This document shows positions 16,842 to 24,501 of a DNA stretch of 64,000 nt, piece after piece. Numbering within the stretch: position 1 is the first letter of the stretch; the number at the start of each line of letters is the position of its first letter. The DNA is from an uncultured Selenomonadales bacterium (GTDB lineage: Bacteria; Bacillota; Negativicutes; Acidaminococcales; Acidaminococcaceae), in contig OMWZ01000002.1 in the NCBI GenBank assembly GCA_900314855.1, forward strand, positions 60,591 to 124,590, written 5' to 3'. Below the pieces are notes generated by a model that was given only the letters and a program-made list of their open reading frames with translations, did no database searches and was not told the DNA's origin. A program made the translations under genes and the position numbers.

Positions 16842-17503
16842 GGTCTCATTCCTCTCACTGTCTCTATAAACTCCCGGATTTTTTCCGGGTCTTTCCAGCC
16901 ATTCGTCTCTACCCCACCGGACACGTCAACGCCTGCCAGGTACGGGGCCAGGCACGGTACGGCGAGCACCGCCGCGACGGCGTCGGCCACGGTTTCCGCG
17001 GTCAGGCCGCCGGCCAGGAGAAACGGCCGGTCCACCCGCACCTGCCGAAGCAGGGCCGCGTCGATTCGCTTTCCCGTCCCGCCGTAGGCCGCCGGGCTGA
17101 AGGCGTCCAGTACGATCATGCCGACTGCTGCCGCCGTCCGTTGCCCCGCGTCCGTCGCTCCCGGACGGACGCGGCAGGCCTGCCACACCGGGACGGCCGT
17201 ACGGTGCCGCAAGACGTCCACATAGGCCGCATCTTCGTCGCCATGCAGCTGGATGCCGTCGAGGATTCCCTCCCTGGCCAGGGCGGCCGCTTCTTCCACC
17301 GGGGCGTTCACGAACACGCCGAAAACGGGGATGTCTTTCCGCAGGGCTGCCCGCAGGACGCGGGCTTCTTCCGGACAGATCCGGCGCCGGCCCGGGGCGA
17401 AGACGAAGCCGGCCCAGTCGGGGCGGCAGCGATTGACGGCCTCCACATCGGCCAGCCGCTGCAGGCCGCAAATTTTGATACGCAGCGTTCCCTTCCGCGT
17501 CAT
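16838..17503 (-). CDS. trpF: Phosphoribosylanthranilate isomerase
   Basis: A 221-residue TIM-barrel isomerase converting PRA to CdRP. The catalytic Cys is in [15 protein letters not shown] and the general acid Asp in IVLDAFSP. Substrate-phosphate motifs are [12 protein letters not shown] and [10 protein letters not shown]. It begins 1 nt after the trpC stop and overlaps trpB by 4 nt. Confidence 0.96.
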   Translation of the reverse strand: MTRKGTLRIKICGLQRLADVEAVNRCRPDWAGFVFAPGRRRICPEEARVLRAALRKDIPVFGVFVNAPVEEAAALAREGILDGIQLHGDEDAAYVDVLRHRTAVPVWQACRVRPGATDAGQRTAAAVGMIVLDAFSPAAYGGTGKRIDAALLRQVRVDRPFLLAGGLTAETVADAVAAVLAVPCLAPYLAGVDVSGGVETNGWKDPEKIREFIETVRGMRP

Positions 17504-17504
17504 C

Positions 17505-18302
17505 TTACGCCTCCTGGAAGGAGCGGAGCATTCCTTCCCTGTCGTGGCTCTTCAGGAGGGCCTCGCCGATGAGGACGGCGTCCACGCCGTGGACCCGAAG
17601 CCGCCTGATGTCCGCCGTCGTATGAACGCCGCTTTCCGCGATACAGACCCGTTCGAGGGGAATCAAGTCCCGCAGACGCAGACAAGTTTCGAAGTCGACG
17701 GTGAAATCCTGCAGGTTGCGATTGTTCACCCCAATCAGGGACGCGCCGGACGCCAGGGCCGTTTCCACTTCCTTTTCCTCATGGGTTTCCACCAGCGCGT
17801 CCAGGCCCAGGCTCTCCGCCAGTTCCCTGTAGCCGGCCAGCTCGGACGGGGTCAGGATGGCGGCAATCAGCAGGACCGCCGAGGCGCCGAGAAGGCGGGC
17901 TTCATAGATCTGGTACGGGGAAACCGTAAAGTCCTTGCGCAGGACCGGCAGTGTCACTGCCGCAGCGATTTCTTCCAGGTAGCGGTCATCGCCGAGAAAG
18001 TGTTCCGGCTCGGTCAGGCAGCTCACGGCCGCCGCCCCGCCGGCTTCATAGGTCCGGGCAATGTCCAGGTAGGGAAAATCCGGGACCAGAAGTCCTTTCG
18101 ACGGGGAGGCCTTTTTGCATTCGCCAATGAATTGCAGGCCCGGCTGACGCAGGGCGTCCCCAAAGGTCCGCACCGCCCGGTTCCTCTTGTCTCCCGCCTG
18201 AACCAGGGCTTCCGCATCGGCCCGCAGGGACGGCAGGCTCCGTTCCCGTTGGCGTCGCGCCACACGCTGCCGCGCTTCGGCGGCCAGGGTATCGAGAATC
18301 AT
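17505..18302 (-). CDS. trpC: Indole-3-glycerol phosphate synthase
   Basis: A 265-residue TIM-barrel enzyme that closes the indole ring from CdRP. Readable motifs: FIGECKKASPSKG (catalytic Glu and Lys), VSCLTEPEHFLGD, VLRKDFTVSPYQIYEAR (catalytic Lys), IGVNNRNLQDF and AESGV. The ATG at 18302 follows GGGAGG by about 9 nt; the longer frame to 18488 lies inside trpD. It is a separate protein from TrpF here, not fused as in E. coli. Confidence 0.97.
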   Translation of the reverse strand: MILDTLAAEARQRVARRQRERSLPSLRADAEALVQAGDKRNRAVRTFGDALRQPGLQFIGECKKASPSKGLLVPDFPYLDIARTYEAGGAAAVSCLTEPEHFLGDDRYLEEIAAAVTLPVLRKDFTVSPYQIYEARLLGASAVLLIAAILTPSELAGYRELAESLGLDALVETHEEKEVETALASGASLIGVNNRNLQDFTVDFETCLRLRDLIPLERVCIAESGVHTTADIRRLRVHGVDAVLIGEALLKSHDREGMLRSFQEA

Positions 18303-18345
18303 CTTGTGTCTTCCTCCCTCTGCCTTTCCTCTTTGGCCTGTCTGC

Positions 18346-19371
18346 TCAGTGGAGCAAACCGCCGTGCCGGCTGTACGCGACCATCTCTTCCAGTTTGGCC
18401 AGGGCCTTGCCCGTATCCACCAATTCACCGGCCTGACGGATTCCGGCAGCCAGGTCGTCCGCCTTGCCCGCCAGGTACAGGCCGGCACCGGCGTTGAGCA
18501 GGACCGCCGTGCGTTTGGCCCCCCGTTCCTCCCCGGTCAGGATGGCCCGCGTGATGCGCGCGTTTTCTGCCGGATCGCCGCCGACCAGCTCTTCCTTCCG
18601 AGCCAGCGGCAGGCCGTACGTCCGGGGATCGAGGGTGTATTCACGAAGGGCACCGTCCCGCAGTTCCGCCACGGTGGTCGTAGACGAGGCGGAAATTTCA
18701 TCCAGGCCATCGTCTCCGTACACGACAAGCGCCCGTTTCAGGCCCCGTTTCCGCAGCACCTCCGCAATGGGGCGGACCAGCTCTTTGCTATACACGCCAA
18801 TCAGGGCCAGGCGGGGGTTGGCCGGGTTCGTCAAAGGCCCCAGGATATTGAAGACCGTGCGGATCCCCAGGGTTTTGCGGACCGGCGCCACGTAGCGCAT
18901 GGCCGCGTGGTAGACCGGAGCAAACAGGAAAGCGATACCAATGTCGTTTTCCATCTGTTCCGTCAGGGCCGGCGGATTATCGATTTTGACCCCCAGGTGT
19001 TCCAGGACATCCGCAGCGCCGCTTTTGCTGGATACGCCGCGGTTGCCGTGTTTCGCCACATGGGCGCCCGACGCGGCGATGACAAACATGCTCGTCGTGG
19101 AAATATTGAAAGTCCCCGCCTTGTCACCGCCCGTACCGACAATTTCCAGGATATCCCCGTCGGGATGGATCTGCGTGGCCGCTTCGGTCATGCCCTGGGC
19201 GCAGGCCGTAATTTCGTCGACGGTCTCGCCTTTCATGGACAGGGCCGTCAAAAACGACGCCACTGCCGCCGGCTCCGCCTTCCCACTCATGATCTCGCGC
19301 ATATCGGCCAGGGCTTCGGCCTGGCTCAGGTTTTCGCGGATGACTAATTTGGCGATCGATGCTTGTAACAT
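18346..19371 (-). CDS. trpD: Anthranilate phosphoribosyltransferase
   Basis: A 341-residue family 3 glycosyltransferase-fold enzyme that transfers phosphoribose from PRPP to anthranilate. The PRPP motif is EIVGTGGDKAGTFNIST, and VAKHGNRGVSSKSGAADVLE and RTVFNILGPLTNPA are family signatures. It is the first gene of the trp operon, directly downstream of the T-box leader, with AAGGGA before the ATG. Unlike many operons, trpE and trpG are not in front of it but at the far end. Confidence 0.97.
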   Translation of the reverse strand: MLQASIAKLVIRENLSQAEALADMREIMSGKAEPAAVASFLTALSMKGETVDEITACAQGMTEAATQIHPDGDILEIVGTGGDKAGTFNISTTSMFVIAASGAHVAKHGNRGVSSKSGAADVLEHLGVKIDNPPALTEQMENDIGIAFLFAPVYHAAMRYVAPVRKTLGIRTVFNILGPLTNPANPRLALIGVYSKELVRPIAEVLRKRGLKRALVVYGDDGLDEISASSTTTVAELRDGALREYTLDPRTYGLPLARKEELVGGDPAENARITRAILTGEERGAKRTAVLLNAGAGLYLAGKADDLAAGIRQAGELVDTGKALAKLEEMVAYSRHGGLLH

Positions 19372-19464
19372 TTGTTTCCCTTTCTGCCCCTTGGGCTCCC
19401 TGATGTACCGGACGATACGACGGTCTTCTTTTGTTGGAGTTTACGGGCTGACCCGGGCAGACAT

Positions 19465-19750
19465 ATAAAAAAGCCTGTCCTTGCGTCAAAACAAGGACAG
19501 GCTCGAATTCTCCACCTGCGGTACCACCTTGATTCGCGGAATGCTCCGCGCCCTCTGCAGGATGCCAACACATCCCTCCCCTTTAACGCAGGCGATACGT
19601 TGTGCAATACTCTCCGAAGATTTCAACACACCCTCGACGGTCCATTTACCGACCAGCATCTCTGCCCGGCTCTCAGCTCCCCGGACTCTCTGTCAGCGCT
19701 TTTATCGGCTTGATCTCCGTCTCAACGGTTTCGTGGCTCTATGCACTTTT
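19465..19750 (-). promoter_or_regulatory. Trp-specific T-box leader with terminator
   Basis: On the minus strand the leader contains an AGAGAG/GCTGAGAG stem I apex and a specifier loop with UGG (19642-19644) followed by ACC. The T-box bulge GGTGGTACC lies at 19520-19528 (read in reverse). The terminator stem pairs AGCCTGTCCTTG (19472-19483) with CAAGGACAGGCT (19492-19503), followed by a U-tract (19465-19471). UGG is the Trp codon and trpD follows, so uncharged tRNA-Trp should promote readthrough. The specifier assignment is by position and context, not by folding. Confidence 0.9.
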
Positions 19751-19756
19751 GTTGCA

Positions 19757-19785
19757 AGGATAGCACCGCCGGCGGGCGGCGTCAA
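19757..19785 (-). promoter_or_regulatory. Promoter of the trp operon
   Basis: On the minus strand TTGACG (19780-19785) and TATCCT (19757-19762) are 17 bp apart, just upstream of the T-box leader. Confidence 0.65.
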
Positions 19786-19910
19786 TAAAAATTTTCAATC
19801 GAATGTCAAAAACGGCAAAAAGGGGAAAAAATGTAACACAATTTACAACCATTCCCCATCCTGCCAGCGGATGGACCCGGTGATTCCCGGCGTGTCGACC
19901 GGCAGGCACA

Positions 19911-20249
19911 AACAAAAAACAAAGGCGGTCAGGTTGCTTTCGGGCCTGATCGCCTTCACTTTTTGAAATCCGTTTTCATTTTTCCGTAAACTCCTTCCGT
20001 GCCAGGGTTCCGACAGATCACCCGGGCTCTCTCTCGGGGCGGAACGATCCGTCAGTGCCGCACAGACTTTATGGTCGATTGGGTCGAATGGGCTGGAGTG
20101 GATTCCGTACGACCGCCTGTTATTCCAACGGGAGCAGTTCGATTTCGGACAAGAATGCGACGATGCGTTCCAACATGATACCTTCCTCCTTTCTGGGTTC
20201 CTGCGGATAGTTTCCGCAAGGTCCGGTGGGTACTTCCTTCCCTTGCGCA
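19911..20249 (-). ncRNA. Short transcription unit of unknown function (candidate regulatory RNA or small-peptide mRNA)
   Basis: The unit is bounded by a strong promoter (20255-20283) and an intrinsic terminator with stem AGGCGATCAGG/CCTGACCGCCT (19923-19955) and a U-rich tail (19911-19922), giving about 340 nt. The 5' end holds two overlapping hairpins: CGCAAGG with CCTTGCG, or TGCGGA with TCCGCA. These share bases and so exclude each other. An 18-codon ORF with a strong RBS follows (20120-20176), then about 140 nt without an obvious reading frame. A 7-codon ORF (MKTDFKK, 19956-19979) with AAGGAG upstream abuts the terminator. I recognise no Rfam family; 6S, SRP, tmRNA and RNase P do not fit. 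Confidence 0.5.
20120..20176 (-). CDS. 18-residue small peptide MLERIVAFLSEIELLPLE (unknown)
   Basis: The ORF has an unusually good Shine-Dalgarno, AAAGGAGGAAGG (20181-20192), 4 nt before the ATG. The peptide is an acidic amphipathic helix candidate and is too short for a domain. Its place about 70 nt into a leader-like transcript suggests either a regulatory leader peptide or a small effector. No homologue is recognised, so translation rests on the RBS alone. Confidence 0.4.
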   Translation of the reverse strand: MLERIVAFLSEIELLPLE

Positions 20250-20254
20250 TCCTC

Positions 20255-20283
20255 AGTATAGCACCGATTACATATTTTGTCCA
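20255..20283 (-). promoter_or_regulatory. Strong promoter of the small transcription unit
   Basis: On the minus strand TGGACA (20278-20283) and TATACT (20255-20260) are 17 bp apart, with a TGC extension before the -10. Confidence 0.7.
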
Positions 20284-20310
20284 GTATGGACACAAAACGT
20301 CCCACATGGT

Positions 20311-20351
20311 TTTAAAAAGAACGGAACATGGCTTCACAAGCCAAGTTCCGT
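20311..20351 (-). terminator. Terminator downstream of the phosphoesterase gene
   Basis: A 14-bp inverted repeat with one mismatch, ACGGAACATGGCTT (20321-20334) and AAGCCAAGTTCCGT (20338-20351), is followed on the minus strand by TTCTTTTT. It lies about 110 bp after the dinB-phosphoesterase operon and just before the next promoter. Between it and 20461 I see nothing else. Confidence 0.75.
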
Positions 20352-20460
20352 CGTTTTATCCCTCGTAGTGCCCGGTGCTCATTTCCAAAGTTTTCACATT
20401 TTCGTCCCTGTGGGACAAAAATAATCCCAAAGAAAGACCTCCCCGGTCCCTCCGCACGGC

Positions 20461-21867
20461 TCAGGGTTTGTCCAAAATCGCCTCGTCGACGGACGTGCCG
20501 TCCGGCAGGTACGTGCGAAAGACAAGCCGGTCCGGTGCCGCGTCCAGGGTCATGTAATTGTCCGTTTCCGGCTGGGGCAGCACCCGTTCGTCCAACGCGT
20601 GATCCCTCCACAAGTCGGGATAGCGCACGTCGCCCGACAGGCCGGCCATGATATACAGGGGGCCGGACGCGTCCCGCCGGAAATTCCGGATATGGCCACG
20701 ATTCCGGTACGAGTGGAGATGGCCGCTGAGAACGGCATCGACCGAGAATTCGTCAAAGACGGGCAGAAAAATCTTCCCTTCGTCGGAAAAGCCCTCGGCC
20801 CGCGGCGTCTGGCGGTGTTTAAACCCGTACTGCAGGGCATCCTTGTGCATGAGAACGATTTTCCATTTCTTCCGGGTCTGCCGCAGATCCTGCCGCAGCC
20901 AGGCCAACTGTTCCTCCTGCAGGTGCGGCTCGAATTTTTCCAACTCGCGGAACTGTGTATTCACGACCGTAAAGTGGACCTCGCCCACATCGAAACTGTA
21001 GAACTGGCTGCCGTACTGCCGCTGCCATCTTTCCGGCAGGGCCGGAAGCGGGAAGAAGCGCGTATAGGCCTCGGGCATGCGGACCTGCCAGTCCAGGGTA
21101 TACGTTTCGTGGTTGCCTAGGACAGGCGCCACAGGAATGGACGTCACCAGGGGAGCCGCCTGCCGGAACCACTGCCGCCACTGCGCATCCTGCTGCCCGT
21201 TATCTACCAGGTCCCCCAGGACCAGGGCCAGGTCCGCGGTCCCATGGCGGGACCAGGCGGAGCCGGCCACCTTTCCCCACGTATCGTAACGGGCCGACTG
21301 CGAATCCGTGAAAATCAGCGCCTGGAAACGAGGCCCGGCCGGGGTCTTTAAAGACAGCCAGGGACCGCGCCGGCTGCCGGCTCCCAAGCGGTACTGGTAC
21401 GCTGTCCCGGGCCGCAGTCCCGTCAACTTCACCGTATGGATCCAGCTGGTCTTTCCATCTTCCGCGAAGCGCTCGTTCCGCCGGGCCCCCTGGGCCCAGA
21501 GTTCCCCGGAAGGCGTGCCGTCGGCGCCGAGTGCCCTGTATTCCACGAAGGGATCCTTTTCTTCCTGTTCGGATTGCCACACGATGGTCCGTGACGTCGC
21601 GCTGTCTTCCGTAATGACCTGGTGGATGCTGAAGGCTTCCTGCCGGGAAAAAACGGAAAGAGGCTTCCCTTCGGAAACACGGACGGGGTGATCCGCGCTG
21701 ATTTGCCCCGGCGCATTTCCCGGCAGGGTCGCTGGGGTAATGCCGGCGCAGCCTGCCGTGACAAGGATTATGCCGACGGCCAGGGCGGCCAGGGAAAGCG
21801 CCAGGAAGCGACCTGCAACGTGCCGCGTCCCGCGCGGCTGCCGGCGGCCAGGGAGGAGTTCTTTCAT
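20461..21867 (-). CDS. Exported metallophosphoesterase (purple acid phosphatase-like lipoprotein)
   Basis: A 468-residue protein with a long N-terminal signal segment (FLALSLAALAVGIILVTAGC, about residues 21-40) that ends in a lipobox-like VTAGC, so it is probably a lipoprotein. A fibronectin-III-like domain follows (VKLTGLRPGTAYQYRLG) and then the calcineurin-type phosphoesterase: FTDSQS, LVLGDLVDNG, VLGNHE, LMHKD and LSGHLHSY supply the two-metal site, although the first motif is DSQS rather than DxH. The start overlaps the dinB stop by 4 nt. Substrate unknown; a phosphomonoester or phosphodiester is likely. Confidence 0.87.
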   Translation of the reverse strand: MKELLPGRRQPRGTRHVAGRFLALSLAALAVGIILVTAGCAGITPATLPGNAPGQISADHPVRVSEGKPLSVFSRQEAFSIHQVITEDSATSRTIVWQSEQEEKDPFVEYRALGADGTPSGELWAQGARRNERFAEDGKTSWIHTVKLTGLRPGTAYQYRLGAGSRRGPWLSLKTPAGPRFQALIFTDSQSARYDTWGKVAGSAWSRHGTADLALVLGDLVDNGQQDAQWRQWFRQAAPLVTSIPVAPVLGNHETYTLDWQVRMPEAYTRFFPLPALPERWQRQYGSQFYSFDVGEVHFTVVNTQFRELEKFEPHLQEEQLAWLRQDLRQTRKKWKIVLMHKDALQYGFKHRQTPRAEGFSDEGKIFLPVFDEFSVDAVLSGHLHSYRNRGHIRNFRRDASGPLYIMAGLSGDVRYPDLWRDHALDERVLPQPETDNYMTLDAAPDRLVFRTYLPDGTSVDEAILDKP

Positions 21868-23057
21868 GATTGGGGGTTCCTTTCTTTCCGGATTGTCGCG
21901 GCGGGCGTCCCGCCGCGGTGGATAATCTGTTCGCCGAATTTGTCTTTGAGGACATCCAGGGCCCGGTTGCGCCGGGCGAGCCGCTCGTCCTCGGCAAAGG
22001 CAAGGACCGGAGCGTCATCAGGGCGCTGCAGGTCGCTGACCGTAACGCCCAAAAGCCGCACGCCTTGCCGCAGGTCCGTCTTGCGCAGGAGACCGTCGGC
22101 CAGGCGGAAAATGTCCTCATCCCAGGCAATCAGCCGGTCCGACGAAGCGCTCCGCGTCACGGTATGGAAATCACCGTACCGGACTTTAACCGTCACCGTG
22201 CGGCCCGCCAGGCCCGCCTTGCGGAGGCGCCAGCCCGTCTGGCCCGCCAGATCCAGGATCCGGTCGTGGCAAGCCTCGTATCCCATCAGGTCGTGTTCAA
22301 ACGTCGTTTCCTTGCCGATGGATTTGGCTTCCTCCTCCGGCACGACAGGCCGGTCGTCCAGCCCTCGGGCCAGATCGCGGACCCGCCCGGCGTTGCTGCC
22401 GAAAACCTGCCGCAAAACCATGCTATCGGTCCGGACCAGCTGGCCGATAGTGACGATGCCGAACTGCTCCAGTTTCCGCGCCGCCTGCGTGCCGATGCCA
22501 AAAATCTTGCGGACCGGCATGGGCGCCAGCAGGCTCTCGGCCTCCCCGGCGGTAATACGGACGAAGCCATGGGGTTTGCGCAGATCCGACGCCAGTTTGG
22601 CGAGAAATTTGTTCGGCGCCAGTCCCACGGAAGCACTCAAGTGCAATTCTCGGGCAATCCGGGCCTGTACCTCCCGCGCGATGTGCTCGGCGCCGCCGAG
22701 CCTCTCCATGCCGGACAAGTCGAGAAAGGCTTCATCGACGGACAGCTGCTCCACCAGGGGCGACGTCTCCCGGAAGATGTTCATGATTTGTTCCGACACT
22801 TCCGTGTAACGAGCCATCCGCACCGGCAGGAAAACCGCCTGCGGGCAAAGGCGCCGCGCCGTGAAAAGAGGCATGGCCGAATGGATGCCGTACTGCCGTG
22901 CTTCGTAGGAACAAGTGGCGACAACGCCGCGGGCGGAGCGTCCCCCCACCACGACCGGGAGGCCCTGGTATTCCGGATGATCCTGCTGTTCCACCGAGGC
23001 ATAAAAGGCGTCCATATCGACGTGCAAAATCCAGCGTTCCTGTTTCTGTCCTTCCAT
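21864..23057 (-). CDS. dinB: DNA polymerase IV (Y-family translesion polymerase)
   Basis: A 397-residue Y-family polymerase. Catalytic motif I is LHVDMDAFYASVEQ with Asp near residues 14 and 16, and motif III SVDEAFLDLSG carries the Asp-Glu pair. YEARQYGIHSAMP and GLAPNKFLAKLASDLRKPHG are DinB signatures; FGIGTQAARKLEQFGI is the helix-hairpin-helix and the C-terminal little finger follows. It copies damaged DNA with low fidelity. The ATG at 23057 has AGGGAGGAAGGG upstream; the longer open frame to 23555 has none. No LexA-like box was found. It is unusual that it is cotranscribed with an exported phosphoesterase. Confidence 0.95.
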   Translation of the reverse strand: MEGQKQERWILHVDMDAFYASVEQQDHPEYQGLPVVVGGRSARGVVATCSYEARQYGIHSAMPLFTARRLCPQAVFLPVRMARYTEVSEQIMNIFRETSPLVEQLSVDEAFLDLSGMERLGGAEHIAREVQARIARELHLSASVGLAPNKFLAKLASDLRKPHGFVRITAGEAESLLAPMPVRKIFGIGTQAARKLEQFGIVTIGQLVRTDSMVLRQVFGSNAGRVRDLARGLDDRPVVPEEEAKSIGKETTFEHDLMGYEACHDRILDLAGQTGWRLRKAGLAGRTVTVKVRYGDFHTVTRSASSDRLIAWDEDIFRLADGLLRKTDLRQGVRLLGVTVSDLQRPDDAPVLAFAEDERLARRNRALDVLKDKFGEQIIHRGGTPAATIRKERNPQS

Positions 23058-23189
23058 TTTCCCTTCCTCCCTGCCCCTTATTGTAACCCATTTTACCAGC
23101 TGGGCGGAAGCTTTTCCAATGCCTGTCCCACATGATTTTTCCTGCATTCCGGGCATACCCGAAAAGTTCGTTAAAATATCACAAAACAA

Positions 23190-23218
23190 TTGAGTATTGG
23201 CGGGAAGTTTGGTAAAAT
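23190..23218 (+). promoter_or_regulatory. Promoter of the Fbp-type ABC importer
   Basis: TTGAGT (23190-23195) and TAAAAT (23213-23218) are 17 bp apart and the -10 has a TGG extension. Confidence 0.6.
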
Positions 23219-23223
23219 GAAGG

Positions 23224-23251
23224 CGACAATAAGTGCGGGACTTTATTGCCG
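23224..23251. promoter_or_regulatory. Operator-like inverted repeat at the importer promoter
   Basis: CGACAATAA (23224-23232) and TTATTGCCG (23243-23251) match as inverted 9-bp arms with one mismatch around a 10-bp centre. The repeat begins 6 bp after the -10, spanning the start of transcription. It does not look like a canonical Fur box, so the regulator is unknown. Confidence 0.45.
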
Positions 23252-23298
23252 ATTGGGTAAGAATGTCGTAACAAAAAATATCAAAGGAGTGTGTGAGT

Positions 23299-24339
23299 AT
23301 GAAGGGTAAAACGAAGGCAATCTGTGCTGCTTCCTTAGCCAGCCTGATGCTGCTGGCCATGGCCGGCTGCGGTGGCGGCGGCGACAAGAAGGCGGCGGAC
23401 AACGGCGGCAAGAAGCTGACCATGTACTGGGGCGCCCTGGAAGACTTCATGGTGGCAGACATCAACGCGTTCCAGAAAGAAACGGGAATCAAAGTCGAAG
23501 GCGTGCGTATGTCCTCCGGCGAAACCATTGGCCGTATCAAGGCGGAAAAGGCCAATCCGAAAGCTTCCCTGTGGTTCGGCGGCCCGGCAGACGGCCAGAT
23601 TCAAGCCAAACAGGACGGCCTGCTGGAAAAATACGTCTCCCCGAACGCGGCCAAGATCCCGGACCAGTTCAAGGATAAGGATGGCTACTGGACCGGCGTC
23701 TATGTCGGCTACCTGGGCTTCGCGTCCAACGCGAAACTGCTGAAACAGGCCGGCGTCGAAGCGCCGAAGTCTTGGGCGGACCTGCTGAAACCGGAATTCA
23801 AAGGCCAGATCGTCACGGCCAACCCCGGTTCCTCCGGCACCGCCTACACCATGCTGGCCACCCTGGTACAGCTGAAAGGCGAAAAGGACGGCCTGGCCTA
23901 CATGAAGGCCCTCCACAAACAGATCAAGAACTACCAGAAGTCCGGCACGGCTCCGGCCCGTCTGGCAGGCCAGGGCGAATGCATCGTCGGCATCAGCTTC
24001 CTCCACGACGCCATCAAGTATCGTGAAGAAGGCATGAAAGACCTGGTCCTGACGGCTCCGGCCGAAGGCACGGGCTACGAAGTCGGCGCCGTTTCCCTGA
24101 TCAAGGGCGGCCCTGACCAGGACGCGGCCAAGAAGTTCATCGACTGGGCCCTGACGGCCAAGGCGCAGGAAATCGGCCAGACCGTAGGTTCCTATCAGTT
24201 CCTGACGAATCCTGACGCCAAGCCTCCGAAACAGGCTGCCGAAATCAAAGACACGAAGCTGATCAAGTACAACTTCGAATGGGCCGGCGCACATCGTAAC
24301 GAACTGGTCGAAAAATGGAACAAAGCCATTAAGGACTGA
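23299..24339 (+). CDS. ABC importer substrate-binding lipoprotein, FbpA/AfuA type
   Basis: A 346-residue type II periplasmic-binding-fold protein. The signal peptide ends in the lipobox LAMAGC (Cys about 26), followed by a Gly/Lys-rich linker. The mature part reads as an iron(III)-type binding protein (VYVGYLGFASNA, SWADLLKPEFKGQIVTANP, GSSGTAYTML, GISFLHDAI). The Tyr-rich metal site of FbpA cannot be verified by eye, so iron is the family default; phosphonate or phosphoglycerate relatives use the same architecture. The ATG at 23299 is 9 nt after AAAGGAG. A hairpin downstream probably lowers expression of the permease relative to this protein. Confidence 0.85.
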   Translation: MKGKTKAICAASLASLMLLAMAGCGGGGDKKAADNGGKKLTMYWGALEDFMVADINAFQKETGIKVEGVRMSSGETIGRIKAEKANPKASLWFGGPADGQIQAKQDGLLEKYVSPNAAKIPDQFKDKDGYWTGVYVGYLGFASNAKLLKQAGVEAPKSWADLLKPEFKGQIVTANPGSSGTAYTMLATLVQLKGEKDGLAYMKALHKQIKNYQKSGTAPARLAGQGECIVGISFLHDAIKYREEGMKDLVLTAPAEGTGYEVGAVSLIKGGPDQDAAKKFIDWALTAKAQEIGQTVGSYQFLTNPDAKPPKQAAEIKDTKLIKYNFEWAGAHRNELVEKWNKAIKD

Positions 24340-24377
24340 CGGAACGACAGGACACCGTCCTTAACCCCTTGGACATG

Positions 24378-24408
24378 AAGGCCGTTTACCCCCGGTAAGC
24401 GGCCTTTT
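24378..24408 (+). terminator. Intercistronic hairpin between binding protein and permease
   Basis: AAGGCCGTTTACC (24378-24390) and GGTAAGCGGCCTT (24394-24406) pair with one mismatch and are followed by TTTT. It is likely a partial terminator that keeps the binding protein in excess, as is common in ABC importers. Confidence 0.65.
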
Positions 24409-24501
24409 GCCACGTAAGCGCATTATAAGAAAACTCTGATATTTTCCGTCCGGCTGCGGCCCCGGAAAATGGAGGGGTAGTCGTAAGGAGTAGTAACAGA
24501 A

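Noticed and set aside
19980..20060. SRP RNA-like GGAAGGAG segment in the small transcript
   Set aside because: The flanking bases do not form the GNAR-capped helix or the symmetric internal loop of SRP RNA.
19843..20337. 164-codon open frame spanning the small transcription unit on the minus strand
   Set aside because: It begins before the promoter at 20255-20283 and runs through the terminator; no RBS and no motif. The short ORF at 20120-20176 fits the signals better.
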